47,582 nucleotides of DNA from Candidatus Thalassarchaeaceae archaeon (GTDB lineage Archaea > Thermoplasmatota > Poseidoniia > Poseidoniales > Thalassarchaeaceae). The translations under genes and the position numbers were made by a program. The stretch spans positions 1 through 47,582 of the forward strand of contig JALRLV010000012.1 in assembly GCA_023268715.1 (NCBI GenBank), read 5' to 3'. Under the pieces are notes generated by a model, which worked only from the letters and a program-made list of their open reading frames with translations, did no database searches and had not been told where the DNA came from. Shown here one piece after another: positions 9,101-16,902 of the stretch. Within the stretch, counting starts at the first letter, position 1; each line of letters opens with the position of its first letter.

Positions 9101-10897
9101 ACTAATGAAGAAAGTGGCGTATTCAAATTCCGAATAAGCCTCAGCGGCCCTGTTTTATCCGATATCGATTGGTCAAATAATCAAGCAGAATGGAGTGTAC
9201 TAATCGAGAAGAGTACCGTCTCAGGAGGGAGAGCATTGAACTTCCAGACAGGGGAAACTCCCGTCGATGTAATCGACTTAGATGGCGATGGAATTGTAGT
9301 AACCTCCAAAGATGGTGGGCTAGCAATTTACAGGCTCAACTCCAACAAAGGAATGACAGCATGCTCAAATTTGTTGGAAGAAAAATGGTCTGGTGATTTT
9401 GTCGCTGCACCTACCTCAGATGGTATTGCACACATAGTCTGGACTCGTCGATTCCTAGATACCAGCGGCTATCTGAAGCAGACGATTTCATACTCTACAA
9501 TAGACTCAGCATGTGAGATGCGACCGATTCAAGACTTGATGGATCCTATTCTATTATCCGATGGAAAATATTGGGGAATTGACATCGATGTCGATGGAAC
9601 AAATTTATTGGTTGCGGGATATCATCGTGACTTGCTGACTGGCGGAACATATCAGGATCTAACTAGTATCTTCATCTTGGAAGCTGACGCTCCCACATCT
9701 TCTAATGATTGGAGACTAACACCGAATGCAATTTCGGACATTGATGTAGTATCTGGATACACAGACCCATTACAAATCGAGTATGGTGAGGAGGATGGTC
9801 ATATCCTATACCAATCAATGCGTAATGATACTACAGGGAATGACCGACTAGGTCTTTGGTATGCGCATGGAGACATTAAGCAATCATCTTGGACATACAA
9901 GAAAGCGGTCGGAGACCATGCATCGTTGCCCCAGATGAAGGTTCATACGATAGATGATGAAGATAGGTTAGTTGTTGCTTGGAAAGAAGGCTCAGCAGTG
10001 GGTAGTGAACTAATAACTCGAATCGTTGATGATACCTTCAGCACCATAGACAATTCATCTATGCAAATATCTGCTAGAGGATTATCTCAAATCGTCTTCA
10101 CAGAAACCTCTCGAGGAATCCAAGTAATGCACGATATGGTAGGTCCAGGAGGCCCTCAAGTCCACTACGGGATGATTAATTCTGAGGGCCCTTGGATGGC
10201 AATATCAAATCGAATTTCTGATGGCTGGCTACATTCATTAAGTCGTTCACCGGACAGTGGTGAGGCAGTAATAATTCATACTTCAACCCAAGGTTGGGTG
10301 ATAAGGTCAGTAATCGATGATAATAAACCAAACTCAGGAACAACCGACATTCTAGAAGACCTAAGATTCCAGCTTGGTTTAGATGAAGGAAGTTTCAATA
10401 TTTTAGTTGGAGGGATCGCAATCGCGGTTCTGTTACTCTGCACTATTGTTCTGGGAGTAATGTCGACTCGTGCAATACGTTGGATGGGAGGCCGAAGACG
10501 GAAAACGGCTCAAGGCGTCGTCATGCTGGAAGATGATGTAGTCGACGTAATCGATGAGGATGACATTCCTGTTGAAACAATAGATACTTCTTCCATTGTC
10601 GAAGTTGTCGGAGTGGAAGTTGACAATACATCCCCAAGACGAGATAGACGACAACGTCGAGCAACACAACAAGAGGTTTCCCCGCTTCCTCCGGCTGTAC
10701 CTGCATTAACTCAAACTCCGACAAATGACGGAATAGTTGCTGAGCCATTACCACCTATGGGAGATGCACCACCCTTACCAGGACTGCCCCCCTTGAACAA
10801 GCCAGTGATTTGTCCCGAATGTAGTAGTCGTTTTGATGTCGCATTCGATCTAAAGATGACGCGCTGTCCAATCTGTGCACTGCGAATAGATCTATGA
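6104..10897 (+). CDS. Giant membrane-anchored subtilisin-like protease (S8) with CARDB domains and cytosolic zinc ribbon
   Basis: A 1597-residue secreted protease. Residues 1-30 form a signal peptide. The S8 catalytic domain (about 220-580) has all three active-site blocks: AILDTGVD (Asp ~231), GDGHGTHVAG (His ~292) and SGTSMACPAVAG (Ser ~502). An N-terminal propeptide-like region precedes it. A Gly/Pro linker near 583-595 leads to beta-rich modules, including two CARDB-like domains (about 806-920 and 925-1040, each with an 'xDxxNN' turn). About 380 further extracellular residues show no family I recognise. One membrane span (about 1429-1455) is followed by RRRK and a ~140-residue cytoplasmic tail that is acidic, then proline-rich, and ends in CPEC...CPIC. 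It probably degrades extracellular protein. The zinc ribbon on the inside is unusual for this family. Confidence 0.92.
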   Translation: MSGRRLNLTPLVLVTMILIMDMGVGVSASTPTQTEDLTPQERPENWPPPLMCGEVICDPIDRSIRSPPFDAGLPVENDGWWFGYWYDLDSDGMDDRLQRIIAGQRESVSSTAIIGLDGRPTVAIVVDYAWHPGPSDTAALKEVLESHGWEQEGSWFFEMDILDSIVLDHVPVSALIEIWQLEGVVMVEEQNVIVPFLDTATRGSKVRDSERYDETMRDFGYDGSGIVIAILDTGVDNEHFSLDDFSDDNDDNENDPDDLADPKWIAGCDAVSLNQNDCNNEGTYDPDDGDGHGTHVAGIALGTGDSRRINQGYAPGAYLVDVKVMTDTGGTNSAATLKGINWVAANVDTDWGNNDSSKGIQVMSMSFGSLGDPNGDDPGDNGTAADARAVNQAAEAGVVPVAAIGNDGRRRVTSVGAADQAITVGSIDDKDTIDRGDDSIASYSNSGPREDDGDDNKEEELKPDVVAPGSDIMSARHAASTSQLPGTPKPLAEDSYIEQSGTSMACPAVAGLVAVILQISEEEGLDLDPSEVKELLIENSEPKGEASEPDISDTWNEKYGFGIIDGNLLLSALLGDGGGGGNVTDPPPPGEGDWLVYEKPIEDSWLVEGETYSVKGHIDEDAETNGTIEEVQVKITYTHKPEGSPTQEEILVDWHKAQGTVNWTTGFTIPDFEEDEINALQIKISVQARNEWDQWSNKQRQNHDIGRVGLVLDTPSGQNSVEGNVQFEGEYETVNGGTLQWRVGKEDWVDERTYSGSGGTKDMFNFIWDSTQHPDGVHRISLRFVSGTSVQSEEVRVTLEIDNQPPAPDLMFRSGITVSEWGIPLSETYVNSFVDVSAEIRNDGDQSATNVVVYLLEDGTRKYELTIPTIDSGDIVEVTLYWNPLTVGQREISIALDPGDAILEIDETNNDQSLEFDVIQRPEGVDLAFSTGAFTTTPTIPRPGEQFKINARVNNLGSSAAEEVEAQLYLYNGRGWELTSSTTIPRIDGGSDWTISFAETNEESGVFKFRISLSGPVLSDIDWSNNQAEWSVLIEKSTVSGGRALNFQTGETPVDVIDLDGDGIVVTSKDGGLAIYRLNSNKGMTACSNLLEEKWSGDFVAAPTSDGIAHIVWTRRFLDTSGYLKQTISYSTIDSACEMRPIQDLMDPILLSDGKYWGIDIDVDGTNLLVAGYHRDLLTGGTYQDLTSIFILEADAPTSSNDWRLTPNAISDIDVVSGYTDPLQIEYGEEDGHILYQSMRNDTTGNDRLGLWYAHGDIKQSSWTYKKAVGDHASLPQMKVHTIDDEDRLVVAWKEGSAVGSELITRIVDDTFSTIDNSSMQISARGLSQIVFTETSRGIQVMHDMVGPGGPQVHYGMINSEGPWMAISNRISDGWLHSLSRSPDSGEAVIIHTSTQGWVIRSVIDDNKPNSGTTDILEDLRFQLGLDEGSFNILVGGIAIAVLLLCTIVLGVMSTRAIRWMGGRRRKTAQGVVMLEDDVVDVIDEDDIPVETIDTSSIVEVVGVEVDNTSPRRDRRQRRATQQEVSPLPPAVPALTQTPTNDGIVAEPLPPMGDAPPLPGLPPLNKPVICPECSSRFDVAFDLKMTRCPICALRIDL

Positions 10898-10906
10898 GGT
10901 CTAATT

Positions 10907-11539
10907 ATGCGCAGACTGCATTTAGCATCTGCTTCTGAACGGCGCTTGGCTTGGTTGAAAGAAAGACTTCCGAATATCCAACTCAGTGCAGCGGCATTAA
11001 TGTTCGAAGAACCAAAACCACGTTGGGGCGCTCCGGTAGATGAACAAGTTGAGTTTACTTGTGCCGCCAAGGCAGAAGCAGCGGCTAGAGAGGGTGTTGT
11101 AAGCCAAATGGCTGGGAAAGAACTGGCCGATATTGTGATTGTTGCAGATACCATTGTTGCCGATCCTGATGACCCGTTAATGCCAATGGGAAAACCAGGA
11201 GATGAACAACATGCAATGGCTATGTTGCTGAGACTTTCTGGAACCCGACATCGAGTATGGTCTTCAACCGCCCTAGTATACCCTCCAAATGGCCAGGGTG
11301 AATATTCTCTCCACGGTGGATGGAGCGCAGATATTTGGACAGAATCAGCGGTTGTTGAATTCGATCAATTATCACAAGAACGACTCATTGAATTAATCAG
11401 TAGTGAGTCGTGGAAAGGAAAGGCGGGAGCATATGATCTGGCAGGTGCCGCCTCTCAAGATACTAGGCTGGTAGAGGGTGAGGAAGTAACAGTACTCGGC
11501 CTCGCACCATCTGCTATTTCTAAATTAGAATCGATGTAG
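10907..11539 (+). CDS. Maf-family nucleotide pyrophosphatase
   Basis: A 210-residue Maf-like protein. The N-terminal LHLASASERRLAWL matches the Maf substrate-binding motif (ASxSxRR). ADTIVADPD carries the conserved catalytic Asp region, followed by GTRHRVWSSTALV and SWKGKAGAYDLAGAA. Maf proteins hydrolyse non-canonical or modified nucleoside triphosphates to monophosphates and act in the cytosol as house-cleaning enzymes. The ATG lies 9 nt after the subtilase stop with GAGGT ahead of it, so the two genes are probably co-transcribed without an evident functional link. It converges on the regulator gene with a 3 nt gap. Substrate (dTTP/UTP type or m7GTP type) is not decided here. Confidence 0.88.
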   Translation: MRRLHLASASERRLAWLKERLPNIQLSAAALMFEEPKPRWGAPVDEQVEFTCAAKAEAAAREGVVSQMAGKELADIVIVADTIVADPDDPLMPMGKPGDEQHAMAMLLRLSGTRHRVWSSTALVYPPNGQGEYSLHGGWSADIWTESAVVEFDQLSQERLIELISSESWKGKAGAYDLAGAASQDTRLVEGEEVTVLGLAPSAISKLESM

Positions 11540-11542
11540 AGT

Positions 11543-12007
11543 TTATCGATTCCGAGATTCCCACCAATCGGGGTCTATCTCGGCCTTTTCGACCAGTATT
11601 CTAAGGGCATCTAGAGTCTTATCATGGAAATGGTGTTCTATACCCTCTGTGTCAATATGTGCTGTATCTTCATCTACACCAAGAACGATAAGAAATCTGA
11701 CTAGAAGGCTATGTCTTTCTCGCAAATTTGCCGCTGCTTTTCTGCCTTCTTCCGTGAGTAATGCCCCGTTATATCGTTCGTACTCAACTAGGCCTTCTTC
11801 GTCTAGTCTTTGCAACATCTTGGTTACCGACGGTCGAGCAACTGCTAATGATTCTGCGATTCGTGCAGGCTTTGCCCTACCTTCGACCAGTTCTAATTCA
11901 TGTAGAACCTCTAGATAATCTTCTATTCTAACCGAGTGACGTTTGGAACGACGTGCTCCATCTGCCTCGTGCGCAGAACGAAGCGCGTCGAGTCTTTCAG
12001 CGTCCAA
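11543..12007 (-). CDS. DtxR/MntR-family metal-dependent repressor
   Basis: A 154-residue regulator with a winged helix (about residues 25-85; KPARIAESLAVARPSVTKML is the helix-turn-helix) and a dimerisation/metal domain. No SH3-like third domain is present. D30, E33, H99, E121, E124 and H125 have exactly the spacing of the Bacillus MntR ligands D8, E11, H77, E99, E102 and H103. The Cys/Met ligands of the iron sensors DtxR and IdeR are absent. The sequence therefore looks MntR-like, although the setting next to Fe-S assembly genes suggests an iron role. The start is TTG 12007, with GAGGTG upstream, 2 nt after the NifU-like stop. Probably controls its own operon and the divergent suf genes. Confidence 0.88.
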   Translation of the reverse strand: MDAERLDALRSAHEADGARRSKRHSVRIEDYLEVLHELELVEGRAKPARIAESLAVARPSVTKMLQRLDEEGLVEYERYNGALLTEEGRKAAANLRERHSLLVRFLIVLGVDEDTAHIDTEGIEHHFHDKTLDALRILVEKAEIDPDWWESRNR

Positions 12008-12009
12008 TT

Positions 12010-12489
12010 TTACACCTCAACAAATGAAACTCCGCCGTGCTTTAAGACAAACTCCCGCTGCAAATCATCAAACCACTCTAACATTTTAGAGGAAAAACGC
12101 ACTGCCACCACTTCATCATCCATCAGTAAATCATCTTGGATGCCTTTCAAAGTACCCGGTGCTGCCCCACAAGATACGCAAGCACCGTCCAAATCGATGA
12201 CCAAAGATAGAGCATAGGTACCGGTATGCATTTTCTCAATTTCTGATTGTGCTAAAATTAGCCCCCCACCATGACCATCGAGCGCCGCCCTCACAGGCCC
12301 TAGTCTAGACATCAAAGCCGGAATGATATCAGTGTGGTTGGATTCCACCAATTCGAGAAGAGAAAGGGAGCGGAGTCTATCCAATTCTGCTGGATCGTTC
12401 GCTTCTAAAACCCTCTTTTCCGCTTCCTTTTCCATAATCGCCTCAACTTGTTGGCGATATGCTTCGGCTAGTTCGTCTCCTCTTTCCAC
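12010..12489 (-). CDS. NifU C-terminal-like Fe-S scaffold protein
   Basis: A 159-residue protein whose middle part (about 55-125) matches the NifU/Nfu C-terminal domain: GPVRAALDGHGGG, then GACVSCGAAPGTLKGI with the cluster-binding pair C104/C107. Nfu proteins carry 4Fe-4S clusters from the assembly machine to target proteins. The N-terminal ~50 residues are charged and helical and are not part of the domain. The start is GTG 12489; no good ribosome site is visible, so the transcript may have a very short leader. It is the first gene of an operon with the MntR-like regulator and is divergent from sufC, which supports an Fe-S role. Confidence 0.85.
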   Translation of the reverse strand: MERGDELAEAYRQQVEAIMEKEAEKRVLEANDPAELDRLRSLSLLELVESNHTDIIPALMSRLGPVRAALDGHGGGLILAQSEIEKMHTGTYALSLVIDLDGACVSCGAAPGTLKGIQDDLLMDDEVVAVRFSSKMLEWFDDLQREFVLKHGGVSFVEV

Positions 12490-12526
12490 ATCAGGGGGGG
12501 TGGGTCACTCCTACTTCTGATTGACC

Positions 12527-12533
12527 ATATTTT
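12527..12533 (+). promoter_or_regulatory. Putative sufC TATA box
   Basis: ATATTTT sits about 26 nt upstream of the centre of the inverted repeat at 12548-12562, the distance expected between an archaeal TATA box and its start site. It is also AT-rich on the other strand, 38-44 nt from the NifU-like GTG, so it could serve both directions. Confidence 0.4.
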
Positions 12534-12535
12534 GC

Positions 12536-12572
12536 TTTGATGCAACAACCGTCTGTGACGGTCGCATTCAAA
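12536..12572. promoter_or_regulatory. Nested inverted repeat, candidate operator of the suf/regulator divergon
   Basis: The core ACCGTC-TGT-GACGGT (12548-12562) is exact. Outer arms TTTGATGC (12536-12543) and GCATTCAAA (12564-12572) extend it imperfectly. It lies in the only intergenic space between the NifU-like/MntR-like operon and sufC, over the predicted sufC start site. Binding there would be expected to block transcription. Confidence 0.5.
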
Positions 12573-12606
12573 AGGGGCGGTTCGTGCCAAATATTGAGGC
12601 ACAACA

Positions 12607-13377
12607 ATGGCATCCGACAAACCGGTCCTCGAAATCAGTAACTTACATGCTGGAATCGACGACACACCAATTCTTCGCGGAATAAATCTCGAGATACCCG
12701 CTGGTGAAATCCATGCCATTATGGGCCGAAATGGAAGTGGCAAGACAACCACTGCGAACATTATCATGGGCCATCCAGACTTCGACGTCACAGATGGGAC
12801 AGTTCAACTAGTTGGCGAAGACCTATTGGAAATGGAGCCATGGGAGAGGGCCAGAGAGGGAGTTTTCCTTTCGTTCCAATATCCACAGGCGGTTCCAGGC
12901 TTGCAAGTCGGGAACTTCCTCCGAAAGTCAGTAGCCGCAATCAGAGGAGAAGATGCAGCAAAAGGTGCTGAATTCCGCAAAACACTGAAGGACGCCATGA
13001 CTGAACTTGATATCGATCGTTCTTTCCTGGGTAGGTACGTCAATGATGGATTCAGCGGCGGCGAGAAAAAACGCTTTGAAATTTTACAACTAATGCTACT
13101 TCAACCGAAGTTGGCAATCTTAGATGAGACAGATTCTGGCCTAGATATAGATGGAATTAGAACTGTTGCAAAAGGCATTAATGCGGCAGTTCGAGGAACC
13201 GATTCTGGGGCATTAATCATCACTCACTACTCTCGTATTCTAGAGCATGTTCAGCCTGACAAGGTGCATGTCTTAATCAAGGGAAGAATCGTCAAATCGG
13301 GCGGCCCAGAACTAGCTCTCGAGTTAGAAGAAAGAGGATATGAGTGGTTAGAAACCGAAGCGGCAAATTCCGTCTAA
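12607..13377 (+). CDS. sufC: Fe-S cluster assembly ATPase SufC
   Basis: A 256-residue ABC-type ATPase. Walker A is GRNGSGKT (residues 40-47), the signature is FSGGEKKRFEIL and Walker B is LAILDETDSGLDIDG. The SufC-specific stretches 'SFQYPQAVPGLQVGNFLR' and 'GYEWL' near the end separate it from transport ATPases. SufC binds SufB and SufD and uses ATP to drive cluster assembly in the cytosol. GAGGC lies 6 nt before the ATG. First gene of sufC-sufB-sufD, the order commonly found in archaea, and divergent from the NifU-like gene. Confidence 0.95.
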   Translation: MASDKPVLEISNLHAGIDDTPILRGINLEIPAGEIHAIMGRNGSGKTTTANIIMGHPDFDVTDGTVQLVGEDLLEMEPWERAREGVFLSFQYPQAVPGLQVGNFLRKSVAAIRGEDAAKGAEFRKTLKDAMTELDIDRSFLGRYVNDGFSGGEKKRFEILQLMLLQPKLAILDETDSGLDIDGIRTVAKGINAAVRGTDSGALIITHYSRILEHVQPDKVHVLIKGRIVKSGGPELALELEERGYEWLETEAANSV

Positions 13378-13407
13378 TTCTGATAATTAAGAACGTGAGT
13401 GAAAATT

Positions 13408-14817
13408 ATGGCAGCAACAGAAGCACGTGAAGCAGTAGGCGAATACAAAGCCGGCTGGCATGACCCTGAGAATGCTACAATCCGTTTTGATTTTGGACTT
13501 TCAGAGCAAGTCGTTCGAGATATCTCCGCACTCAAAAACGAGCCAGAGTGGATGACGGAATTACGAGTCAAAGCATTCCACCACTTCGATAACAGACCTA
13601 TGCCAACCTGGGGAAATATGTCTATGTTGGAAGATATTGATTTCGATAAAGTATGTTATTATCTTCGTTCGTCTGATGCCACAGAAAAGGATTGGGAAGA
13701 CGTACCTGAGGACATCCGAAATACATTCGATAAATTAGGGATCCCAGAAGCAGAACAAAAGTGGCTATCTGGCGTAACCGCACAATATGAATCAGAAGCT
13801 GTTTATCACTCAATTCGAGAGGACTTAGAGCAACAAGGCGTGATTTTCCTTGACATGGATTCTGGACTGAGAGAATATCCCGAACTTGTCAAGAAATGGT
13901 TTTGCTCCGTAGTTCCGTATCAAGACAACAAATTCAGCGCCCTAAATACAGCAGTCTGGTCTGGTGGTTCATTCATCTATGTTCCAAAGGGAGTTCATGT
14001 TGAAATGCCAGTACAGGCATACTTCCGAATCAATGCCAAGAACATGGGTCAGTTTGAGAGAACCCTGATTATTGCCGATGAGGGGAGCAGTATCCACTAT
14101 GTTGAAGGATGCACTGCTCCGACCTACTCTACAGATTCACTACATTCTGCAGTCGTCGAATTAATTGCCCTCCCTGGAGCACACATTCGATATAGTACCG
14201 TACAGAATTGGAGTACTAATGTCTACAACCTTGTAACAAAGCGTGGGATCGCCCATGAGAATGCCAAGATAGAATGGGTCGATGGAAATATCGGCAGTAA
14301 GCTGACCATGAAGTATCCGTCTGTTATCCTCAAAGGAGAAGGAAGTCATGCTGAAGTGATTTCGGTCGCTTACTCGGGTAATGGCCAGCATCAAGATGCT
14401 GGTGCAAAAATTCATCACCTTGCGAGTAACACAACCTCAAAGATCCTTTCAAAATCGATTTCAAAGGACGGTGGGAGAGGCTCCTACCGAGGTATGGTAT
14501 CAGTATCTCCTAAAGCGGAAAATTGCAAGTTGAATGTCGTATGTGACGCCCTAATCCTTGACGATGGATCTCGCTCCGACACTTACCCCACTATGGAGGT
14601 TGCAAACCCAAGCGCTCGCTGCGAACACGAAGCTAGTGTATCCAAGGTAAGTGACGAACAGGTGTTCTATCTGATGAGCAGAGGACACTCTGAGGAAGAA
14701 GCATTGGCAATGATTGTCAATGGATTCTTCGAACCTTTTACCCGGGAATTACCGATGGAGTATGCGGTTGAACTCAACAAATTGATGGCCCTTGAAATGG
14801 AAGGAAGCATCGGTTGA
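13408..14817 (+). CDS. sufB: Fe-S cluster assembly scaffold SufB
   Basis: A 469-residue SufB. The long conserved core is present: [11 protein letters not shown] near the N-terminus, the '[19 protein letters not shown]' block, EGCTAPTY, and the C-terminal [24 protein letters not shown] with the histidine of the SufB-SufD interface. It is the main scaffold on which the Fe-S cluster is built in the SufBC2D complex. I prefer ATG 13408; an in-frame GTG at 13399 is also possible. It follows sufC by 30 nt and overlaps or abuts sufD depending on the sufD start. No inteins or frameshifts seen. Confidence 0.95.
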   Translation: MAATEAREAVGEYKAGWHDPENATIRFDFGLSEQVVRDISALKNEPEWMTELRVKAFHHFDNRPMPTWGNMSMLEDIDFDKVCYYLRSSDATEKDWEDVPEDIRNTFDKLGIPEAEQKWLSGVTAQYESEAVYHSIREDLEQQGVIFLDMDSGLREYPELVKKWFCSVVPYQDNKFSALNTAVWSGGSFIYVPKGVHVEMPVQAYFRINAKNMGQFERTLIIADEGSSIHYVEGCTAPTYSTDSLHSAVVELIALPGAHIRYSTVQNWSTNVYNLVTKRGIAHENAKIEWVDGNIGSKLTMKYPSVILKGEGSHAEVISVAYSGNGQHQDAGAKIHHLASNTTSKILSKSISKDGGRGSYRGMVSVSPKAENCKLNVVCDALILDDGSRSDTYPTMEVANPSARCEHEASVSKVSDEQVFYLMSRGHSEEEALAMIVNGFFEPFTRELPMEYAVELNKLMALEMEGSIG

Positions 14818-14830
14818 CCGGGGTGGTAAC

Positions 14831-15934
14831 TTGGACGCTGCAAGCTTGTATAAGTCACTAGACCAGCCTGACAGGGCTGATCATCTTTGGCGTTACACAC
14901 CTTGGAAAAGAGTCCATCCAAGTGGTGACTTAGATGAAATTCCAATCGCAGCCTCACCAAAACTCACCTTGACAAATTTGGATGATAGTTCTGCACTAGT
15001 CGGAATCTCTGTCGAAGAAGGAGTTGTGGGGGCAGAAGTTTTGCCTGAATCGGATGAAGTTACCGCCTCTTTCATTCGAGCCGCAGCAAAAGATTCGGTC
15101 TATACCCTGAGAGTTGAGAACAATTTCGTTTCTAATTCGCCAGTAGTTTTAGACATCGATACAGGAGATTCTAATTGTGCTCTTCATTTGACTTTGGATG
15201 TTGGAAGAAATTGCGAATTTGAATTAATCACACAAATTAGTGGAGCCGCCCCTTGGACAGGATTTCTTCGCACGGGGAGAATTGGTGATGGTACCATACT
15301 CAATGATGTTGTGATTGGTCACACAGATAATGGAATTCTACTCAGAGTAGATAGTGTTGCGATTGGGCGTGATGCACAAGTAAAGGCGGGAACCGTTAGT
15401 TCGGGTAGTGAACGAACGAAGGCGGATTTGAGATACAAAATGGGTGAAACCGGGGGACACCTAAACGTGCTGGGTTCAATTCTATCCGCCAAAGAAATGC
15501 ACCTCGACCATCACATCGAGATTCACCACGATGCTCCAGAGACATTTAGTCGTCTAGACTGGCATTCTGCATGTGGGGGCAATTCTCGAACAATAGGAAC
15601 CGGAATGCTACGAGTCGCAAAAGGTGCAAGAGGAGCTGATGCAGGTCAACTATTCCACAATCTACTCCTATCCGAAAAGGCTGAAGCTGATTCAATTCCT
15701 GAACTCGAAGTTAGCGAACACGATGTGGTAGGATGTGGACACGGGACCGCTAATGGCCCGGTAGATGAAGACCAAATGTTCTATCTAGAATCCAGAGGCT
15801 TCGATACCGAGGAAGCTAAGGATGCACTTATCGCTGCATTCCTAAATTCAACACTTGTTGAAATGGGCAGTGAGGCACTTCACAATTGGTTAGCAAAGCA
15901 CCTACAAGATGAATTAGACGACCTCAAATCTTGA
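14831..15934 (+). CDS. sufD: Fe-S cluster assembly protein SufD
   Basis: A SufB-related beta-helix protein of about 368 residues. The C-terminal block DEDQMFYLESRGFDTEEAKDA mirrors SufB, and 'LDHHIEIHHDAPET' belongs to the SufB/SufD core. In the SufBC2D complex SufD partners SufB and is needed for iron entry. TTG 14831 is chosen because GGGTGGT precedes it, the same style of site as the GGTGGT before gyrA; ATG 14792 would overlap sufB by 26 nt. Third gene of the suf operon. The N-terminus has a typical SLDQPDRADHLWRYTPW stretch. Confidence 0.9.
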   Translation: MDAASLYKSLDQPDRADHLWRYTPWKRVHPSGDLDEIPIAASPKLTLTNLDDSSALVGISVEEGVVGAEVLPESDEVTASFIRAAAKDSVYTLRVENNFVSNSPVVLDIDTGDSNCALHLTLDVGRNCEFELITQISGAAPWTGFLRTGRIGDGTILNDVVIGHTDNGILLRVDSVAIGRDAQVKAGTVSSGSERTKADLRYKMGETGGHLNVLGSILSAKEMHLDHHIEIHHDAPETFSRLDWHSACGGNSRTIGTGMLRVAKGARGADAGQLFHNLLLSEKAEADSIPELEVSEHDVVGCGHGTANGPVDEDQMFYLESRGFDTEEAKDALIAAFLNSTLVEMGSEALHNWLAKHLQDELDDLKS

Positions 15935-16113
15935 GGAATCAATTTGGACTGAGAATACCTCGCATCTGCATGGACCACGACCATTGTTCAGCAATTATGT
16001 GCGAATGTGGCTTTCGTGGAGCAGCAATTCCTATGCGACAACACATGGAATGTCCACGTTGTAGGAGAGTTGTCGAAGCCTGTTGTGAAGGAGTTCCGGA
16101 TTATTCGCAATAA
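15931..16113 (+). CDS. Small cysteine-rich, zinc-ribbon-like protein after sufD
   Basis: A 60-codon frame starting with TTG that overlaps the sufD stop (TTGA). The later ATG 15970 would give 47 residues. Cysteines occur as MCECGF and CPRCRR, with ACCEG near the end, suggesting a small zinc or Fe-S binding fold. I do not recognise a family. Tight coupling to sufD suggests that it is expressed with the Suf genes and may act in cluster assembly or delivery, but that is inference from position. It converges on the Smr-like gene with no gap. Confidence 0.6.
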   Translation: MRNQFGLRIPRICMDHDHCSAIMCECGFRGAAIPMRQHMECPRCRRVVEACCEGVPDYSQ

Positions 16114-16884
16114 TTATCCTGAGCGATCTCTGTAACTCGATAGAAGAACTGTCAGCAGAATACCTGCCACAACACCGAACGCGAGACCTTGGTCTTCCAT
16201 CGTAGAACCCGCAAGATCCCGAAATGTGAATCCCATAACCGTGCACATTGGAATTACAAAAATTGCGAATCGGCTTGCTCTCTGAGCATTTGTAGGAGGC
16301 ACTCCCATAGGCCTTAGAGTGATGGAGCCGGCTTTTTCTAACACCTGCCAATCAACCTCTTCTGCTCCTATTCGTAATCTTTGCAATACTGCAGGACGTA
16401 TGCCTGGGTCGGCAGATTTCTCATGCAGAATTTCTCCTCTGCCTGTTACAATTCTAACCCTCTGTAACCTGTCACGAATTGCTAGTAATTTCTCTGTCGC
16501 ACCTGCGGCCATCGGTGCATCAAGACCATGCATGTCGAAGGTTAGTACACCTCTCTCACGACGGATTCGTTCCCCTACATCCCATGCACCATCTGTTTCA
16601 TCGGATAGATGGGCCATTTCGGCCCGTAATGCTGCGACTTCAGCAGCGCGGGCTTTTTCTCTGGCCTGACCTTTTTCAGCGTGATTACGCACTCTTGCCA
16701 GAGCAAACATTAGGACTGCAGCGCCGACACCTAAACCGAGTACAAAACCTGTCCTCAAGGCAGGGATGACCCCGTCCTCAGCCATGCCAGTAGCAAAGAA
16801 AGCCATCATTGAACCCATGACTGTAACCATCATTCCAATGACGAGGGATATAGCAAAGGCATCGCGCACACGTACCTCCACCAT
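16114..16884 (-). CDS. Membrane protein with a central Smr-like domain
   Basis: 256 residues with hydrophobic segments at about 8-30 and 45-62, a soluble middle, then 205-221 and 234-250. A charged, Ala/Glu-rich helix (63-95) leads into residues 111-175, which resemble an Smr domain: LTFDMHGLD (114-122) for the DxHG motif, VRIVTGRGE (143-151) for the TGxG motif, then GIRPAVLQRLR. Smr domains of MutS2 and related proteins cut or bind DNA or RNA. Placing one between pairs of membrane spans is not an arrangement I know. The domain would face the cytosol if both ends are inside. No ribosome site is visible. It is divergent, with only 18 nt, from the DUF2085 gene. Confidence 0.68.
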   Translation of the reverse strand: MVEVRVRDAFAISLVIGMMVTVMGSMMAFFATGMAEDGVIPALRTGFVLGLGVGAAVLMFALARVRNHAEKGQAREKARAAEVAALRAEMAHLSDETDGAWDVGERIRRERGVLTFDMHGLDAPMAAGATEKLLAIRDRLQRVRIVTGRGEILHEKSADPGIRPAVLQRLRIGAEEVDWQVLEKAGSITLRPMGVPPTNAQRASRFAIFVIPMCTVMGFTFRDLAGSTMEDQGLAFGVVAGILLTVLLSSYRDRSG

Positions 16885-16902
16885 AATGGGGCGGATAGGT
16901 TC

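Noticed and set aside
14792-14830. ATG 14792 as the sufD start
   Set aside because: It would overlap sufB by 26 nt without a ribosome site, whereas TTG 14831 has GGGTGGT directly ahead.
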